64,000 bases of DNA from Corynebacterium mastitidis DSM 44356 (GTDB taxonomy: Bacteria; Actinomycetota; Actinomycetes; Mycobacteriales; Mycobacteriaceae), in assembly GCF_000375365.1 (NCBI RefSeq), contig NZ_AQXB01000002.1, forward strand, positions 248,001 through 312,000, written 5' to 3'. Shown here one piece after another: positions 18,227 to 26,290 of this stretch (positions are counted from its first letter, which is position 1; each line of letters begins with the position of its first letter). A model generated the notes under the pieces. That model saw only the letters and a program-made list of their open reading frames with translations, did not search any database and had not been told where the DNA came from. The position numbers were made by a program, and so were the translations under genes.

Positions 18227-18243
18227 GGTGTCCACCTAACTCT

Positions 18244-18264
18244 TATTGCGAATAGTTGTCAATA
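18244..18264. promoter_or_regulatory. 21-bp dyad between the metal-binding lipoprotein gene and ipsA
   Basis: An AT-rich imperfect palindrome: the left arm TATTG..AA (from 18244) mirrors the right arm TT..CAATA (to 18264). It lies 18 bp upstream of the lipoprotein start and 64 bp upstream of ipsA. Its size and position suit a Zur-like zinc repressor for the metal transporter. A LacI-type site for ipsA autoregulation is the alternative. Confidence 0.45.
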
Positions 18265-18328
18265 TGGGAACGTGGTGGGAATCCGTGGGGTGGGATACGG
18301 GCCACCCGATCCGTGCTAACCTGCGCTT

Positions 18329-19417
18329 ATGCCCCGTCGGACCGCCCACAAGGCCACCCTGGCCTCCCTCGCCGCCGAGCTGGGCGTCTCCCGCACCACG
18401 GTGTCCAACGCCTATAACCACCCCGAGCAGCTCTCCCCCGCGCTGCGCGCCCGCATCCTCGCGGCGGCGCGGGCGCGGGGCTACACCGGCCCCGACCCCA
18501 CCGCCCGCAGCCTGCGCAGCGGCCGCGCCGGGGCCATCGGGGTGGTGCTCACCGAGGACCTCACCTACGCCTTCGACGATCAGCCCTCCGTGGACTTCCT
18601 CGCCGGGGTGGCGGAGGCCTGCGCGGACTCGGAGGTCTCGCTGACCCTCATCCCGGTGGGGGCCCACGAGCACCGCCGCACCAGCCTGGTGGCGGGCGCC
18701 TCCGTGGACGGCTTCGTGGTGTATTCCGTGGCGGAGGACGATCCGGACCTGCGCGCCGTGCTGGCGCGTAGGCTGCCCACCGTGATCTGCGGCCAGCCCA
18801 CCACCATCGAGGGCGTGCCCTTCGTGGGCATCGACGACCGCCGGGCCATCGAGCCCGCCGCCCGCGCCCTCGTGGAGGCGGGCCACCGGCGCATCGGAAT
18901 CCTCGCCATTCGCCTGCACCGGGACCCGGTGGACGGCTTCATCGACCACCGCGACCTGCCCCGCGCCGGGCTGCACATCCAGCGCGATCGCGTGTGCGGG
19001 GCGCTGGAGGTGTTCGCGGAGGCGGGCATCGACCCCGCCGGGGTGCCGGTGGTGACCAGGCACATTAACGACGCCCCCCGCGCCCGCTCCGCCGCCGAGC
19101 AGCTCCTGGGCGCGCACCCGGACCTCACCGCCGTGCTGTGTACCACGGACTCGATGGCCGGCGGGGTGCTGGCCTACGCCCGGGAGCGCGGCCTCAGCGT
19201 GCCGGGGGATCTCTCCGTCACCGGCTTTGACGGCGTGCCCGCCGCCCTGCGCGCGGGCCTGACCACCGTGATCCAGCCCAACCGGATGAAGGGCGTGGCC
19301 GCCGGAACCACGCTGCTCGAAAGCGTGCGCCAGGGCGGGGAGGAGGCCCGGCGGACCATCCTGGGCACCGAGTTCTTCCCCGGGGCCACGGTGGCCCCGC
19401 CCCGGGTGGCCCGCTAG
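18329..19417 (+). CDS. ipsA: LacI-family regulator, IpsA-type
   Basis: 362-aa regulator with an N-terminal LacI helix-turn-helix (TLASLAAELGVSRTTVSNAYN, about residues 10-30; here the first 20 of it matter) and a C-terminal periplasmic-binding-protein-like sensor domain (GIVVL-type strand GAIGVVLTED, D-F-V-V pocket, SVTGFDGVP). Its position beside otsB on one side and a metal ABC lipoprotein on the other matches C. glutamicum Cg2910 (IpsA), which controls inositol-1-phosphate synthase and inositol-derived cell-wall lipids. The name rests on synteny plus family. TAACCT lies 6 nt before the ATG at 18329: leaderless. Its stop overlaps the convergent otsB stop by 4 nt. Confidence 0.82.
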   Translation: MPRRTAHKATLASLAAELGVSRTTVSNAYNHPEQLSPALRARILAAARARGYTGPDPTARSLRSGRAGAIGVVLTEDLTYAFDDQPSVDFLAGVAEACADSEVSLTLIPVGAHEHRRTSLVAGASVDGFVVYSVAEDDPDLRAVLARRLPTVICGQPTTIEGVPFVGIDDRRAIEPAARALVEAGHRRIGILAIRLHRDPVDGFIDHRDLPRAGLHIQRDRVCGALEVFAEAGIDPAGVPVVTRHINDAPRARSAAEQLLGAHPDLTAVLCTTDSMAGGVLAYARERGLSVPGDLSVTGFDGVPAALRAGLTTVIQPNRMKGVAAGTTLLESVRQGGEEARRTILGTEFFPGATVAPPRVAR

Positions 19418-20475
19418 GCCTGCCCGCCCAGGTAGGTGCGCGCGCCCCACTGCGCGGCCAGGTCGCGGGCGCGCGCCTCGATCTCGGGCACCAGGTCGCG
19501 GGCGATCACGCGGGCCACCGCGCTCTCCGCGCCCGCCACGTCCAGCGCGGCGGCGGTGGCGCGGGTGAACTCCGCCCACGCGGCCGCCGGGCGCGGGGCC
19601 TGGGCGATGAGGGAGGAAAGGGTGCGGTGCGCGCGGGCGTCCCACTGCTCGGGTGCGGCCTGCGCGAGCACGGCGGCCATGTTCGCGCAGGCCAGCGCGA
19701 GGCGATCCGCAACGCACAGCGCGGCGGGGTTGAGGCGCTCGGCGCGGGCGCGCGCCAGGGCGTCGAGAAGCTCCCCGACCTCGTGGATGCTCTCCACGCG
19801 GGTGGTGGCGGCGGTCTCGCCCCGGCCCACCTTGACGGAGAGGTCCGTGGGGGCCATGACCTTGAAGGCGTGCTCGTCGGTGGTGTCGTCGCCCGCAAAG
19901 ACGGTGACGTCCGGGCGCCAGCGCTCCTGCTCCTCGCTCATCCAGGTGCCCTTGGTGGCAGTGGAGACGGAGAACTCCACCACCCGCTTGCCCCAGGTGA
20001 CGTGGGTACCCCGGGGGTCGAGCGCCTCCACCTCCGCGAGCAGGCGGCGCATGACCGCCTCGTCGCGCACCCGGATGTAGTGGAACACCCGCTGGTAGGG
20101 CTTGTATTCCACGAAGGCCCCCTCCACGCCCTCGCACAGGGCCTCGAGTTCCTCGGCCAGGGCGTTCAGCGCGGCGCGCTGCTCGGGGTCGAGCTGTGCC
20201 GCGTGGCCCTCCGGCTCCGCGCCGTGGGAACCCACCCGCGCGATCGGGGGCTGGGTGGGGCACACCACGTCCAACTGGGCGAGGTTGCGCCCGCTGAGGA
20301 TGACCACCCGGGTATCGGGCATGCCCGCCAGCGCGGAGAGCGCGGCGATGGAGGCGGACTCCACGGGGACGTTCATGGGGTCCTCGCTGATCCCGGCGAG
20401 GGTGCCGTCGAAGTCGCTGACCACCAGCAGGCGGGGGGCGAGGGCGGCGGGGGAGACGGTGTTGAGGAGAGACAT
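19414..20475 (-). CDS. otsB: Trehalose-6-phosphate phosphatase with C-terminal extension
   Basis: Dephosphorylates trehalose-6-P to trehalose, a compatible solute and precursor of trehalose mycolates. The HAD-fold domain is clear: VVSDFDGTLAGI (nucleophile Asp near residue 22), ILSGRN, GSHGAE, KPYQRVFHYI, FAGDDTTDEHAF. After the HAD fold (about residue 250) the protein runs a further ~100 residues that are Ala-rich and helical, making it 353 aa against about 250-260 for compact OtsB. The start is ATG at 20475; GTG at 20484 is possible. Part of the otsA / lipoprotein / otsB cluster. Confidence 0.92.
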   Translation of the reverse strand: MSLLNTVSPAALAPRLLVVSDFDGTLAGISEDPMNVPVESASIAALSALAGMPDTRVVILSGRNLAQLDVVCPTQPPIARVGSHGAEPEGHAAQLDPEQRAALNALAEELEALCEGVEGAFVEYKPYQRVFHYIRVRDEAVMRRLLAEVEALDPRGTHVTWGKRVVEFSVSTATKGTWMSEEQERWRPDVTVFAGDDTTDEHAFKVMAPTDLSVKVGRGETAATTRVESIHEVGELLDALARARAERLNPAALCVADRLALACANMAAVLAQAAPEQWDARAHRTLSSLIAQAPRPAAAWAEFTRATAAALDVAGAESAVARVIARDLVPEIEARARDLAAQWGARTYLGGQA

Positions 20476-20575
20476 GGCCCCCACGGTACCGGAGGGGGTG
20501 GGGCAGCCCGAGGCCCGACGCTGCGGGGGCAGACGCCACGAGGCCCGACGCGCGCGGCGGCGAGCCGGGCCCTTT

Positions 20576-21088
20576 TTACGAGGCGTTGGTGGTCAGCCGG
20601 ATCGCCGGGGCGTCCACCGCCTCCGAGCGCTGGGTGAGCACCAGCTCCGCCTCCGAGGGGCGGGAGAGGGCGTACTCGCCGCTCAGCAGCTCCCGCAGGG
20701 TGGCGTCCACGTGGGCCGCGCCGCCCACGCAGGGAGTCCCGGAGGCGTCCCCTGTGTTCTCTGCGCTCTCGATGTCCACGCGGTCGAAGGTCAGCGCGTC
20801 CGCGTCCTGCGCGGCGGCGGGGGAGCCCCCCGCGCTAAAGCGCACGATGCCCTGGATGCGGGAGCAGCCCGTGGAGCCGGTCACCGTCCCCTCACCGAAG
20901 GAGAGGGCGGCCCGGCCCGCCGCGTCGGCGGGCAGATCGCCGCTCTCGCCGGGATCGGTGTACAGGCCCGTGACCTGCCACGTGGGCCCCACCACCGCGC
21001 TGTGTCCGGGGGAGCAGGCGGCGAGCGCAACCGCAGCGGCCCCGCCGCCGATCAGCGCGGTGGCGCGTGCACACCGGGCGCGCCTCAT
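20576..21088 (-). CDS. META/HslJ-like lipoprotein between otsA and otsB
   Basis: 170-aa predicted lipoprotein: Arg-rich N-terminus, hydrophobic stretch and lipobox LAAC near residue 25. Then follows a domain with the META/HslJ pattern: PTWQVTGLY, the GSTGCSRIQG motif, and late Cys and strand pairs. The start ATG at 21088 overlaps the otsA stop (ATGA) and has GGAGGAGCG upstream, so it is translationally coupled to otsA. C. glutamicum has a gene of unknown function (cg2908) at this place. A link to trehalose export or envelope stress is only suggested by position. Confidence 0.78.
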   Translation of the reverse strand: MRRARCARATALIGGGAAAVALAACSPGHSAVVGPTWQVTGLYTDPGESGDLPADAAGRAALSFGEGTVTGSTGCSRIQGIVRFSAGGSPAAAQDADALTFDRVDIESAENTGDASGTPCVGGAAHVDATLRELLSGEYALSRPSEAELVLTQRSEAVDAPAIRLTTNAS

Positions 21089-22587
21089 CGCTCCTCCGGC
21101 GCGGGGGCGTCGGGCTGGGCGGGAGCGGTCCGCGCGGCGTCCCTGGCTTGAGCCAGGCTGCTGAGGAAGGAGCGGGCCCACAGGTTGACGTCGTGGCTGT
21201 GCACCTGGCGGTGCATGGCCGTCATGCGCGCGCGGGTCTCCTCCGGGTTGGCGCGCAGGTCGGTTGCGGCGCGGTGGATGCTGCGCTTGATGGCCTCCAG
21301 GTCAAAGGGGTTGCACAGGTAGGCCTGGGGGAACTCCTCGGCCGCGCCCGCGAACTCGCTGAGCACCAGCGCCCCGCTGCCGTCCGGGTGGGCGGCGGCG
21401 TACTCCTTGGCCACCAGGTTCATGCCGTCCTTGAAGGGGGTGACCAGCATGATGTCCGCCGCCGCGTAGTACGTGGCCAGCGTGGACTTGGGCACAGAGC
21501 GGTGCAGGTACTCCACCGCCGGGCGGCCCGGCGTGCCGTATTGGCCGTTGATGCGCCCCACGGCCTCCTCCACGCGGGAGCGGGTGCGCCGGTAGTGCTC
21601 GATCCGCTCGCGCGAGGGCGTGGCGATCTGGAGGAACACCGTCTTGGGGGGCAGCGCCCCGGCGGCCAGCAGCTCCTCGTAGGCGCGCAGGCGCTGCAGG
21701 ATGCCCTTGGTGTAGTCCAGGCGATCCACGCCGAGCAGGATGAGGTCGGGATCGCCCAGGTCGCGGCGCAGCCCGGCCACCTTCTCCTCCTTGGGCAGCG
21801 GCACCGCCTCGACGTCGATGGAGATGGGGAAGGCGCCCACGCCCACCCGGCGGCCGTCGGGGGCCGTGACGTGCGCCGTCAGCGCGCGGGTGGAGACCTC
21901 CCCGGTGGTGCGCAGCGTGTCCGGCAGCCCCGTGTGGGAGCCCGCCGACCCGGAGACCTGCGCGGCCAGGGTGAGGAAGTTGCGCGCGTTATCCTCCAGG
22001 TGGAAGCCGATCACGTCCGCGCCGAGCAGGCCGCGCACCACCTCCTCGCGCCAGGGAAGCTGGCGGAACAGGTCCGGGCTGGGGAAGGGGATGTGCAGGA
22101 AGAAGCCGATGGTGAGGTCCGGGCGCATCTGGCGCAGGATGCCCGGCACGAGCTGAAGCTGATAGTCCTGCACCCACACCGTGGCGCCCTCGGCCGCCAC
22201 GTGCGCCACGGCCTCCGCGAACTTCAGGTTCACCTCCCGGTAGGCCGCCCACCACTCGCGGTGAAACTCCGGGGTGACGATGAGATCGTGGTACAGCGGC
22301 CACAGCGTGGCGTTGGAAAAGCCCTCGTAGAAGTCCCGGTAATCCTCCGCCGAGAGCGTCACCGGGTAAAGCAGCACCCCGCCCTCGGTGCGGAACGGCT
22401 CCGGGGATTCGTCGATCACGCCGGGCCAGCCGACCCAGCACCCCTGCTGGCTCTCCAGGACCGGGGACAGCGCGGCCACCAGGCCGCCGGGGCTGGGCAC
22501 CCACTGCGGGGAGCCGTCCTCGCCGCGCTGCATGTCCACCGGCAGGCGGTTGGCCACCACCACAAAGTTGTTCTTGCTTTCACCCAT
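21085..22587 (-). CDS. otsA: Alpha,alpha-trehalose-6-phosphate synthase
   Basis: GT20 glycosyltransferase making trehalose-6-P from UDP-glucose and glucose-6-P. About 500 aa. Motifs: [20 protein letters not shown] (phosphate loop), [38 protein letters not shown] and [14 protein letters not shown]. The ATG at 22587 (MGESKNNF) is chosen because TAGCCT lies 7 nt upstream, a leaderless fit; the frame stays open further upstream, but that part is not conserved-looking. It is followed by the coupled META lipoprotein and then otsB, the second trehalose enzyme. Confidence 0.95.
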   Translation of the reverse strand: MGESKNNFVVVANRLPVDMQRGEDGSPQWVPSPGGLVAALSPVLESQQGCWVGWPGVIDESPEPFRTEGGVLLYPVTLSAEDYRDFYEGFSNATLWPLYHDLIVTPEFHREWWAAYREVNLKFAEAVAHVAAEGATVWVQDYQLQLVPGILRQMRPDLTIGFFLHIPFPSPDLFRQLPWREEVVRGLLGADVIGFHLEDNARNFLTLAAQVSGSAGSHTGLPDTLRTTGEVSTRALTAHVTAPDGRRVGVGAFPISIDVEAVPLPKEEKVAGLRRDLGDPDLILLGVDRLDYTKGILQRLRAYEELLAAGALPPKTVFLQIATPSRERIEHYRRTRSRVEEAVGRINGQYGTPGRPAVEYLHRSVPKSTLATYYAAADIMLVTPFKDGMNLVAKEYAAAHPDGSGALVLSEFAGAAEEFPQAYLCNPFDLEAIKRSIHRAATDLRANPEETRARMTAMHRQVHSHDVNLWARSFLSSLAQARDAARTAPAQPDAPAPEER

Positions 22588-22652
22588 GCTTTTCAGGCTA
22601 GTCCCTTCGGGCCGCCCTTGCGCGCCGGGCGGCGCGCCCGTTACGCCCGCCA

Positions 22653-23036
22653 CTAGGCCTTTTTGGTGGTCTTCTTGGCCGTGGTCTTTTTCGCCGTGGA
22701 CTTCTTGGCGGTGGTCTTCTTGGAGGTCTTTTTGGTCGTCTTCTTGGTGGTTTTCTTCGTGCTCTTTTTCGCGGTGGTCTTCTTGGCCGCGGTCTTCTTC
22801 GTGGACTTGCGGGTGCGCTTGGCGGCCTTCTTCGGCTCCGGCTCCTTGTATTCCTCTTCGAACTTGCGATACACCAGCCCCGCCGGTTCCACGCCGAGCA
22901 TGGACATCAGCGTCACGCCGTCCAGCATGTTCTCGGCGTAGCTCGCCACGATCCGGCGCGCGGCGGCGGCGGTCTCCTCCTCGACCCGGTGCAGGGTCTC
23001 GGCGCTCGGGCGGGTGTCAGTAACCTTGGGCGGCAC
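22653..23036 (-). CDS. Histone H1-like protein with Lys-Thr-rich tail
   Basis: 127 aa in two parts. The N-terminal ~65 residues form a mixed helical region (AETLHRVEEETAAAARRIVA...). The C-terminal ~60 residues are a low-complexity basic tail built from variants of KKTTAKK/KKSTKK/KKTSKK, resembling eukaryotic H1 tails and actinobacterial nucleoid proteins. Nucleic-acid binding is the likely role, though no catalytic motif is seen. GTG at 23036 was chosen because AGGAGG precedes it. The gene stands between thrE and otsA as in C. glutamicum. Confidence 0.78.
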   Translation of the reverse strand: MPPKVTDTRPSAETLHRVEEETAAAARRIVASYAENMLDGVTLMSMLGVEPAGLVYRKFEEEYKEPEPKKAAKRTRKSTKKTAAKKTTAKKSTKKTTKKTTKKTSKKTTAKKSTAKKTTAKKTTKKA

Positions 23037-23141
23037 GAATCCTCCTGGTGCGTGGGGCAATACTCAGGCCCACCATCCTACGCTATGCCGCCCCCGCGCG
23101 CGTATCCGTGCCGCCCGCCTGGCGGGGCTCCGGGAGGGGGA

Positions 23142-24617
23142 CTACCGACGCCTCGGGGCGCGGCGTCGCAACTGCTGCCGCGCCTGCTGCGCCTGCTGCA
23201 GCGTGGCGCGCCCCGCCACCCGGAAGCCCCGATACGGGTTGAACCGCTGCGGCCTGCGCACGCGCCGGGCGATCCACTCGCCCAGCACCACGCCCGCCGC
23301 CAGGCCGCAGGAGATGGCCAGCGCGGTGGCGATGTTGGTGAAGCCCACCAGCATCTGCTCGTTGAGCGCGGCGTACATCCCGCGATACACCGCCAGGCCC
23401 GGCAGCAGGGGGGTAATGCCCGCGATGGCGATGATCAGCGGCGGCACCTGGAAGCGGCGGGCCAGCAGGCCACCGGCGAAGCCGATAATCACGGCGGCGG
23501 TGGAACCGGCCATCACGGTGGACATCCCCAGCGGGGAGAAGATGAAGTAATAGAACACGGAACCCGTCATGGCCGTGATGCCGGAGATCGCCACCGCCGA
23601 CCACTCCGCGTAGCAGGCGATGGCAAACCCCACGGAGGCCAGCGTGCCCGCCAGCACCCGCGTGCCGGGCGAGGCCGGATTGGGCGAGGCCACCGACTCC
23701 ATCGGGGGCAGGGCGATGCCTGCGTAGGAGGAGAGCTGAAGGCCGATGGCCACGCCCGCCACGATGGCCCCGGTGTAGAGCAGGGTCTCGAAGAAGTGCG
23801 CGCTGGCGGTCACCGGGGCCCCGGTGATGCCGTCCTGAAGCGACTGCACCAGGGTGAGGCCGGCGAGCATCACGATGATCCCGGAGGCCACGATCTGGCT
23901 CGGCCGCAGCTCCACCCCGTACTCCGCGGCGGCGGCGTAGGACAGCGCCGCCGGGATGGTGGCGATCACGCCGCCGATGACGTTCTGGAAGAACACCGGC
24001 AGGTGATGCTTGGCCAGAAAGAGGCTCATGCACATGATGAGGATGGAGGCCACGAAGGAGATGGCGCCCACCAGCATCGTGCCGCCCAGCAGCATGGACA
24101 CCGCGCCGCCCATGAGCCCCCAGCCGAAGATCGAGGTCACCGGGCCGTAGGCGGTGGGCTGGGCCTCGATCTCGTCCAAAATCCGCTCCGCCACGTCCGG
24201 CGGGGTGGCCCCGGCCTGAATGGAACGGATCAGGCGGTCCACCGCGGAGAGCTTGGAAAAGTCCGTGGTGAGCGTGCGCACCACCCGGAACACCGTCACC
24301 GGGGACTTCCGCGTGGTGCCGATCTGCGTGGACACCGTGATGTTGTTCATCGTGATGTCCACGTGGCACCACCACAGGCCGTACGCGGAGGTCACCGCGT
24401 GCATCTGGGCCTTGGTATCGCTATTCGACGTCCCGGAGGAAAGCAGAATATCCCCGATCCGCGCCGCCAGGTCCATCACGCCCGCCACCTGGTTGTAATC
24501 GGTGAGATCCACCGGGGCCAGGGGGGAGGGCGGTGGGGCGGCCTTGGCGGTATCGATCGTGGCCGCGTGGGGTGACTGGTTGCGCCAGGCGCTCAGCCGT
24601 TCAAGGAAGGTGGGCAC
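23142..24617 (-). CDS. thrE: Threonine/serine exporter ThrE
   Basis: Exports L-threonine and L-serine using the proton gradient. 491 aa (C. glutamicum ThrE is 489). The N-terminal ~140 residues form a soluble domain with the conserved ILLSSGTSNSDTKAQ region and a YGLWWCHVDI strand. About ten transmembrane helices follow. GTG at 24617 is chosen because GAAGAAAGG lies 8 nt upstream; the longer open frame upstream runs antisense through tRNA-Thr and is not coding. Its neighbourhood with the Lys-rich protein and otsA matches C. glutamicum cg2905. Confidence 0.94.
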   Translation of the reverse strand: MPTFLERLSAWRNQSPHAATIDTAKAAPPPSPLAPVDLTDYNQVAGVMDLAARIGDILLSSGTSNSDTKAQMHAVTSAYGLWWCHVDITMNNITVSTQIGTTRKSPVTVFRVVRTLTTDFSKLSAVDRLIRSIQAGATPPDVAERILDEIEAQPTAYGPVTSIFGWGLMGGAVSMLLGGTMLVGAISFVASILIMCMSLFLAKHHLPVFFQNVIGGVIATIPAALSYAAAAEYGVELRPSQIVASGIIVMLAGLTLVQSLQDGITGAPVTASAHFFETLLYTGAIVAGVAIGLQLSSYAGIALPPMESVASPNPASPGTRVLAGTLASVGFAIACYAEWSAVAISGITAMTGSVFYYFIFSPLGMSTVMAGSTAAVIIGFAGGLLARRFQVPPLIIAIAGITPLLPGLAVYRGMYAALNEQMLVGFTNIATALAISCGLAAGVVLGEWIARRVRRPQRFNPYRGFRVAGRATLQQAQQARQQLRRRAPRRR

Positions 24618-24828
24618 TCGCACGGCCTTTCTTCGGGGTGTGTGCAGGGGCGTCGGCGGCGGTGCCGGACGCGGGGCGCCCCGGGGCGGGGACCGCGTGG
24701 CGAGCCCCGCGCGGGCACCGAGTGGGCACCGTGGTGCAAGAAACTTTAGTTGCGCGCCGTGGCCGGTGCATACGGGCAGGTGACGGCGGGCAAAGGGCGT
24801 GGATGAGAGGGAAGGGGCGGCGATCCTG

Positions 24829-24834
24829 TACCAT
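24829..24834 (+). promoter_or_regulatory. Candidate -10 of tRNA-Thr
   Basis: TACCAT, 41 bp upstream of the mature tRNA 5' end, is the best -10 in the region and would give a 5' leader of about 35 nt to be removed by RNase P. Confidence 0.4.
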
Positions 24835-24875
24835 CTTTGGCGACGCCGCCGCGGGGAATCGCGGTGGGGGTCGGT

Positions 24876-24948
24876 GCTGGAGTGGCGCAATTGGTAGCGC
24901 AACGGTCTTGTAAACCGTAGGTTGTGGGTTCGAGTCCCATCTTCAGCT
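24876..24948 (+). tRNA. tRNA-Thr (anticodon UGU)
   Basis: A full cloverleaf can be drawn. Acceptor stem GCTGGAG/CTTCAGC with one G-U pair, D-arm stem GCGC/GCGC, anticodon stem ACGGT/ACCGT around the loop CTTGTAA (anticodon TGT), T-arm GTGGG-TTCGAGT-CCCAT, discriminator T. CCA is not encoded. It reads ACA codons, rare in this GC-rich DNA. It lies next to thrE on the other strand and 62 bp before a gene pair of AT-richer composition, so its 3' end is a plausible old integration point. Confidence 0.97.
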
Positions 24949-25010
24949 CTCTGAGCAGGGGGACAGCGCAGGGGGTAAAGGGCTTTATGGCCGTGTACGG
25001 GGGAAGTAAC

Positions 25011-25238
25011 ATGGGCGGTGCGCCGCGCCGTCCCCGGCACCCGAGGAAAGAGCCGGAGGAGCTGCTGCGGAATGCCGAGCGGCGCGGGTGGAAAGTCTCA
25101 AAGGGGAGAAAGTATTTCAAGATGAAGTGCCCGTGCGGTATCCATATCAAGACTGTTCACCTTACTCCGTCGGACCCGCGCTATCTGAGAAATACGCTGA
25201 GCCTGCTCGCCAGGGAAACCTGCTGGGAAAGGGAATGA
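25011..25238 (+). CDS. HicA-like small protein (putative toxin of a two-gene module)
   Basis: 75 aa. Predicted order helix-strand-strand-strand-helix, as in HicA/YcfA RNA-binding toxins: helix PEELLRNAERRGW, strands around KVSKGRKYFKMKCP and HIKTVHLTP, helix DPRYLRNTLSLLA. The classical HicA active His in Gly-Ser-His is not present (here Arg-Lys-Tyr), and there is instead a CPCG pair plus two His and a late Cys, which could bind zinc. ATG at 25011 was chosen (GGGGAAG upstream); ATG at 24987 is also possible. The stop overlaps the next start (ATGA). The DNA is visibly richer in A/T than its neighbours. The toxin role is inference. Confidence 0.5.
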   Translation: MGGAPRRPRHPRKEPEELLRNAERRGWKVSKGRKYFKMKCPCGIHIKTVHLTPSDPRYLRNTLSLLARETCWERE

Positions 25239-25558
25239 GAATGCACACGTTTGAGTTTTCGCAGGCCTTTACCCGCGTGGGGAGAACGGCGGGGCCGTTC
25301 GATGACTTTCTGGACCGGGTTATCGACGGGTTGGATGAGGCCGGGCTGGAGGCCGACTATGTGGCAAACCTCCACGAGCTGCGCGCGATCTGGCAGATTT
25401 CCGTGCCGGAGAAGAGCCGATTGGGCGCGTTGAGCGCCGCGAGCGCCGGGTTGCGCGCCGCGCTGAGCTCCGCCCTTCGCGCGGATCGGGGATGGGAGGT
25501 CCGGGACGACCTCGAATCCGTGGTGCCGGTGAGAGGAAACGAACTGACCGTCGCGTGA
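25235..25558 (+). CDS. Partner protein of the HicA-like gene (putative antitoxin)
   Basis: 107 aa, coupled to the preceding gene by a 4-nt overlap; ATG at 25241 is an alternative start. It starts with a likely beta strand (HTFEFSQAF), followed by a helix (FDDFLDRVIDGLDEAGL), a strand pair (EADYVANLHELRAIWQISVP), a long Ala/Leu-rich helix, and an acidic segment ending DDLESVVPV. This resembles the general build of small antitoxins paired with HicA-like proteins, but I recognise no DNA-binding helix-turn-helix. Function inferred only from the coupling and size. Confidence 0.45.
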   Translation: MRMHTFEFSQAFTRVGRTAGPFDDFLDRVIDGLDEAGLEADYVANLHELRAIWQISVPEKSRLGALSAASAGLRAALSSALRADRGWEVRDDLESVVPVRGNELTVA

Positions 25559-25597
25559 CCGCGAGTTTCCTTAGTGGGGAGGGCGTCGGGATCGCGC

Positions 25598-26290
25598 TCA
25601 CACCACAAACCGGTACCCCATCCCGGCCTCGGTGAGAAAGTGCCGGGGGTGGGTGGGATCCTCCTCCAGCTTCTGCCGCACCTGGGAAAGGTACACGCGC
25701 AGGTAGTTCGTCTCCTTCCCGTAGGACTCCCCCCACACGGCCTTGAGCAGGTCCGCCTTACGCACCAACTGCCCCGGCCGTCCGGCGAGGTGCGCCACGA
25801 TCCCCCACTCGTGCGGGGTCAGGTGCACCGGCTGCCCGTGGCGCAGCACCAGGCAGCGGGCGAGGTCGATGCTCAGCGCGCCGTCGCCGGTGGTCACCAC
25901 GGGAGCGGGAGCCTCCCCGGTGGGGCAGCGGCGCAGCGCGGCGCGCAGCCGGGCGAGGAGTTCCCCGATGGAGAAGGGCTTGGTCACGTAGTCGTCCGCG
26001 CCCTCGTCCAGGGCGTTGATCTTGCCCTCGTGGTCGTGGCGGGCGGAGATCACCAGCACGGGGGCGTCGCTCCACGCGCGCAGGGAGCGCAGCACGGTCA
26101 GGCCGCTGGCGTCGGGTAGGCCGAGGTCCAGCATCACTGCGTGGGGACGCCACCGCCGCGCCAGGTCGAGGGCCTGGGCGGCGGTGGGCGCCACCGTGAC
26201 CTCGTAGCCCCGGGCGCGCACGTGGATGAGCACCACGCGGGCCAGGGAGGCGTCGTCTTCTACCAGGAGAATGCGGGGGTTATCGCTCAT
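25598..26290 (-). CDS. kdpE: KdpE response regulator
   Basis: OmpR/PhoB-type activator of the kdp operon. 230 aa. Receiver domain with the acidic pocket (LLVEDD), phospho-acceptor Asp in VMLDLGLPD (residue ~53), switch Thr/Ser and Lys in DDYVTKPFS. The C-terminal winged helix ends KETNYLRVYLSQVRQKLE...GMGYRFVV. ATG at 26290 was chosen with CGGAG 7 nt upstream; ATG at 26293 is adjacent. The start overlaps the 3' end of kdpD, so the sensor and regulator are coupled. Its likely target site is the 11-bp direct repeat at 33511-33531. Confidence 0.94.
   Translation of the reverse strand: MSDNPRILLVEDDASLARVVLIHVRARGYEVTVAPTAAQALDLARRWRPHAVMLDLGLPDASGLTVLRSLRAWSDAPVLVISARHDHEGKINALDEGADDYVTKPFSIGELLARLRAALRRCPTGEAPAPVVTTGDGALSIDLARCLVLRHGQPVHLTPHEWGIVAHLAGRPGQLVRKADLLKAVWGESYGKETNYLRVYLSQVRQKLEEDPTHPRHFLTEAGMGYRFVV

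Noticed and set aside
18236..20539. A 767-codon minus-strand open frame across ipsA and otsB
   Set aside because: It is low-complexity Gly/Arg/Pro protein, overlaps two well-supported genes, and has no ribosome site.
22657..22850. Repetitive DNA that at first sight resembles a short repeat array
   Set aside because: The repeats are codon-phased and encode the Lys/Thr tail. There are no constant repeats with unique spacers, so it is not CRISPR.
24618..25040. Extension of ThrE upstream to give a ~632-aa protein
   Set aside because: The extra part runs antisense through tRNA-Thr. A GTG with a good ribosome site at 24617 gives the length of known ThrE.
24876..25600. An integrated prophage or genomic island at tRNA-Thr
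   Set aside because: No integrase, no repeat of the tRNA 3' end and only two small genes before kdpE. At most it is a remnant or a small module.
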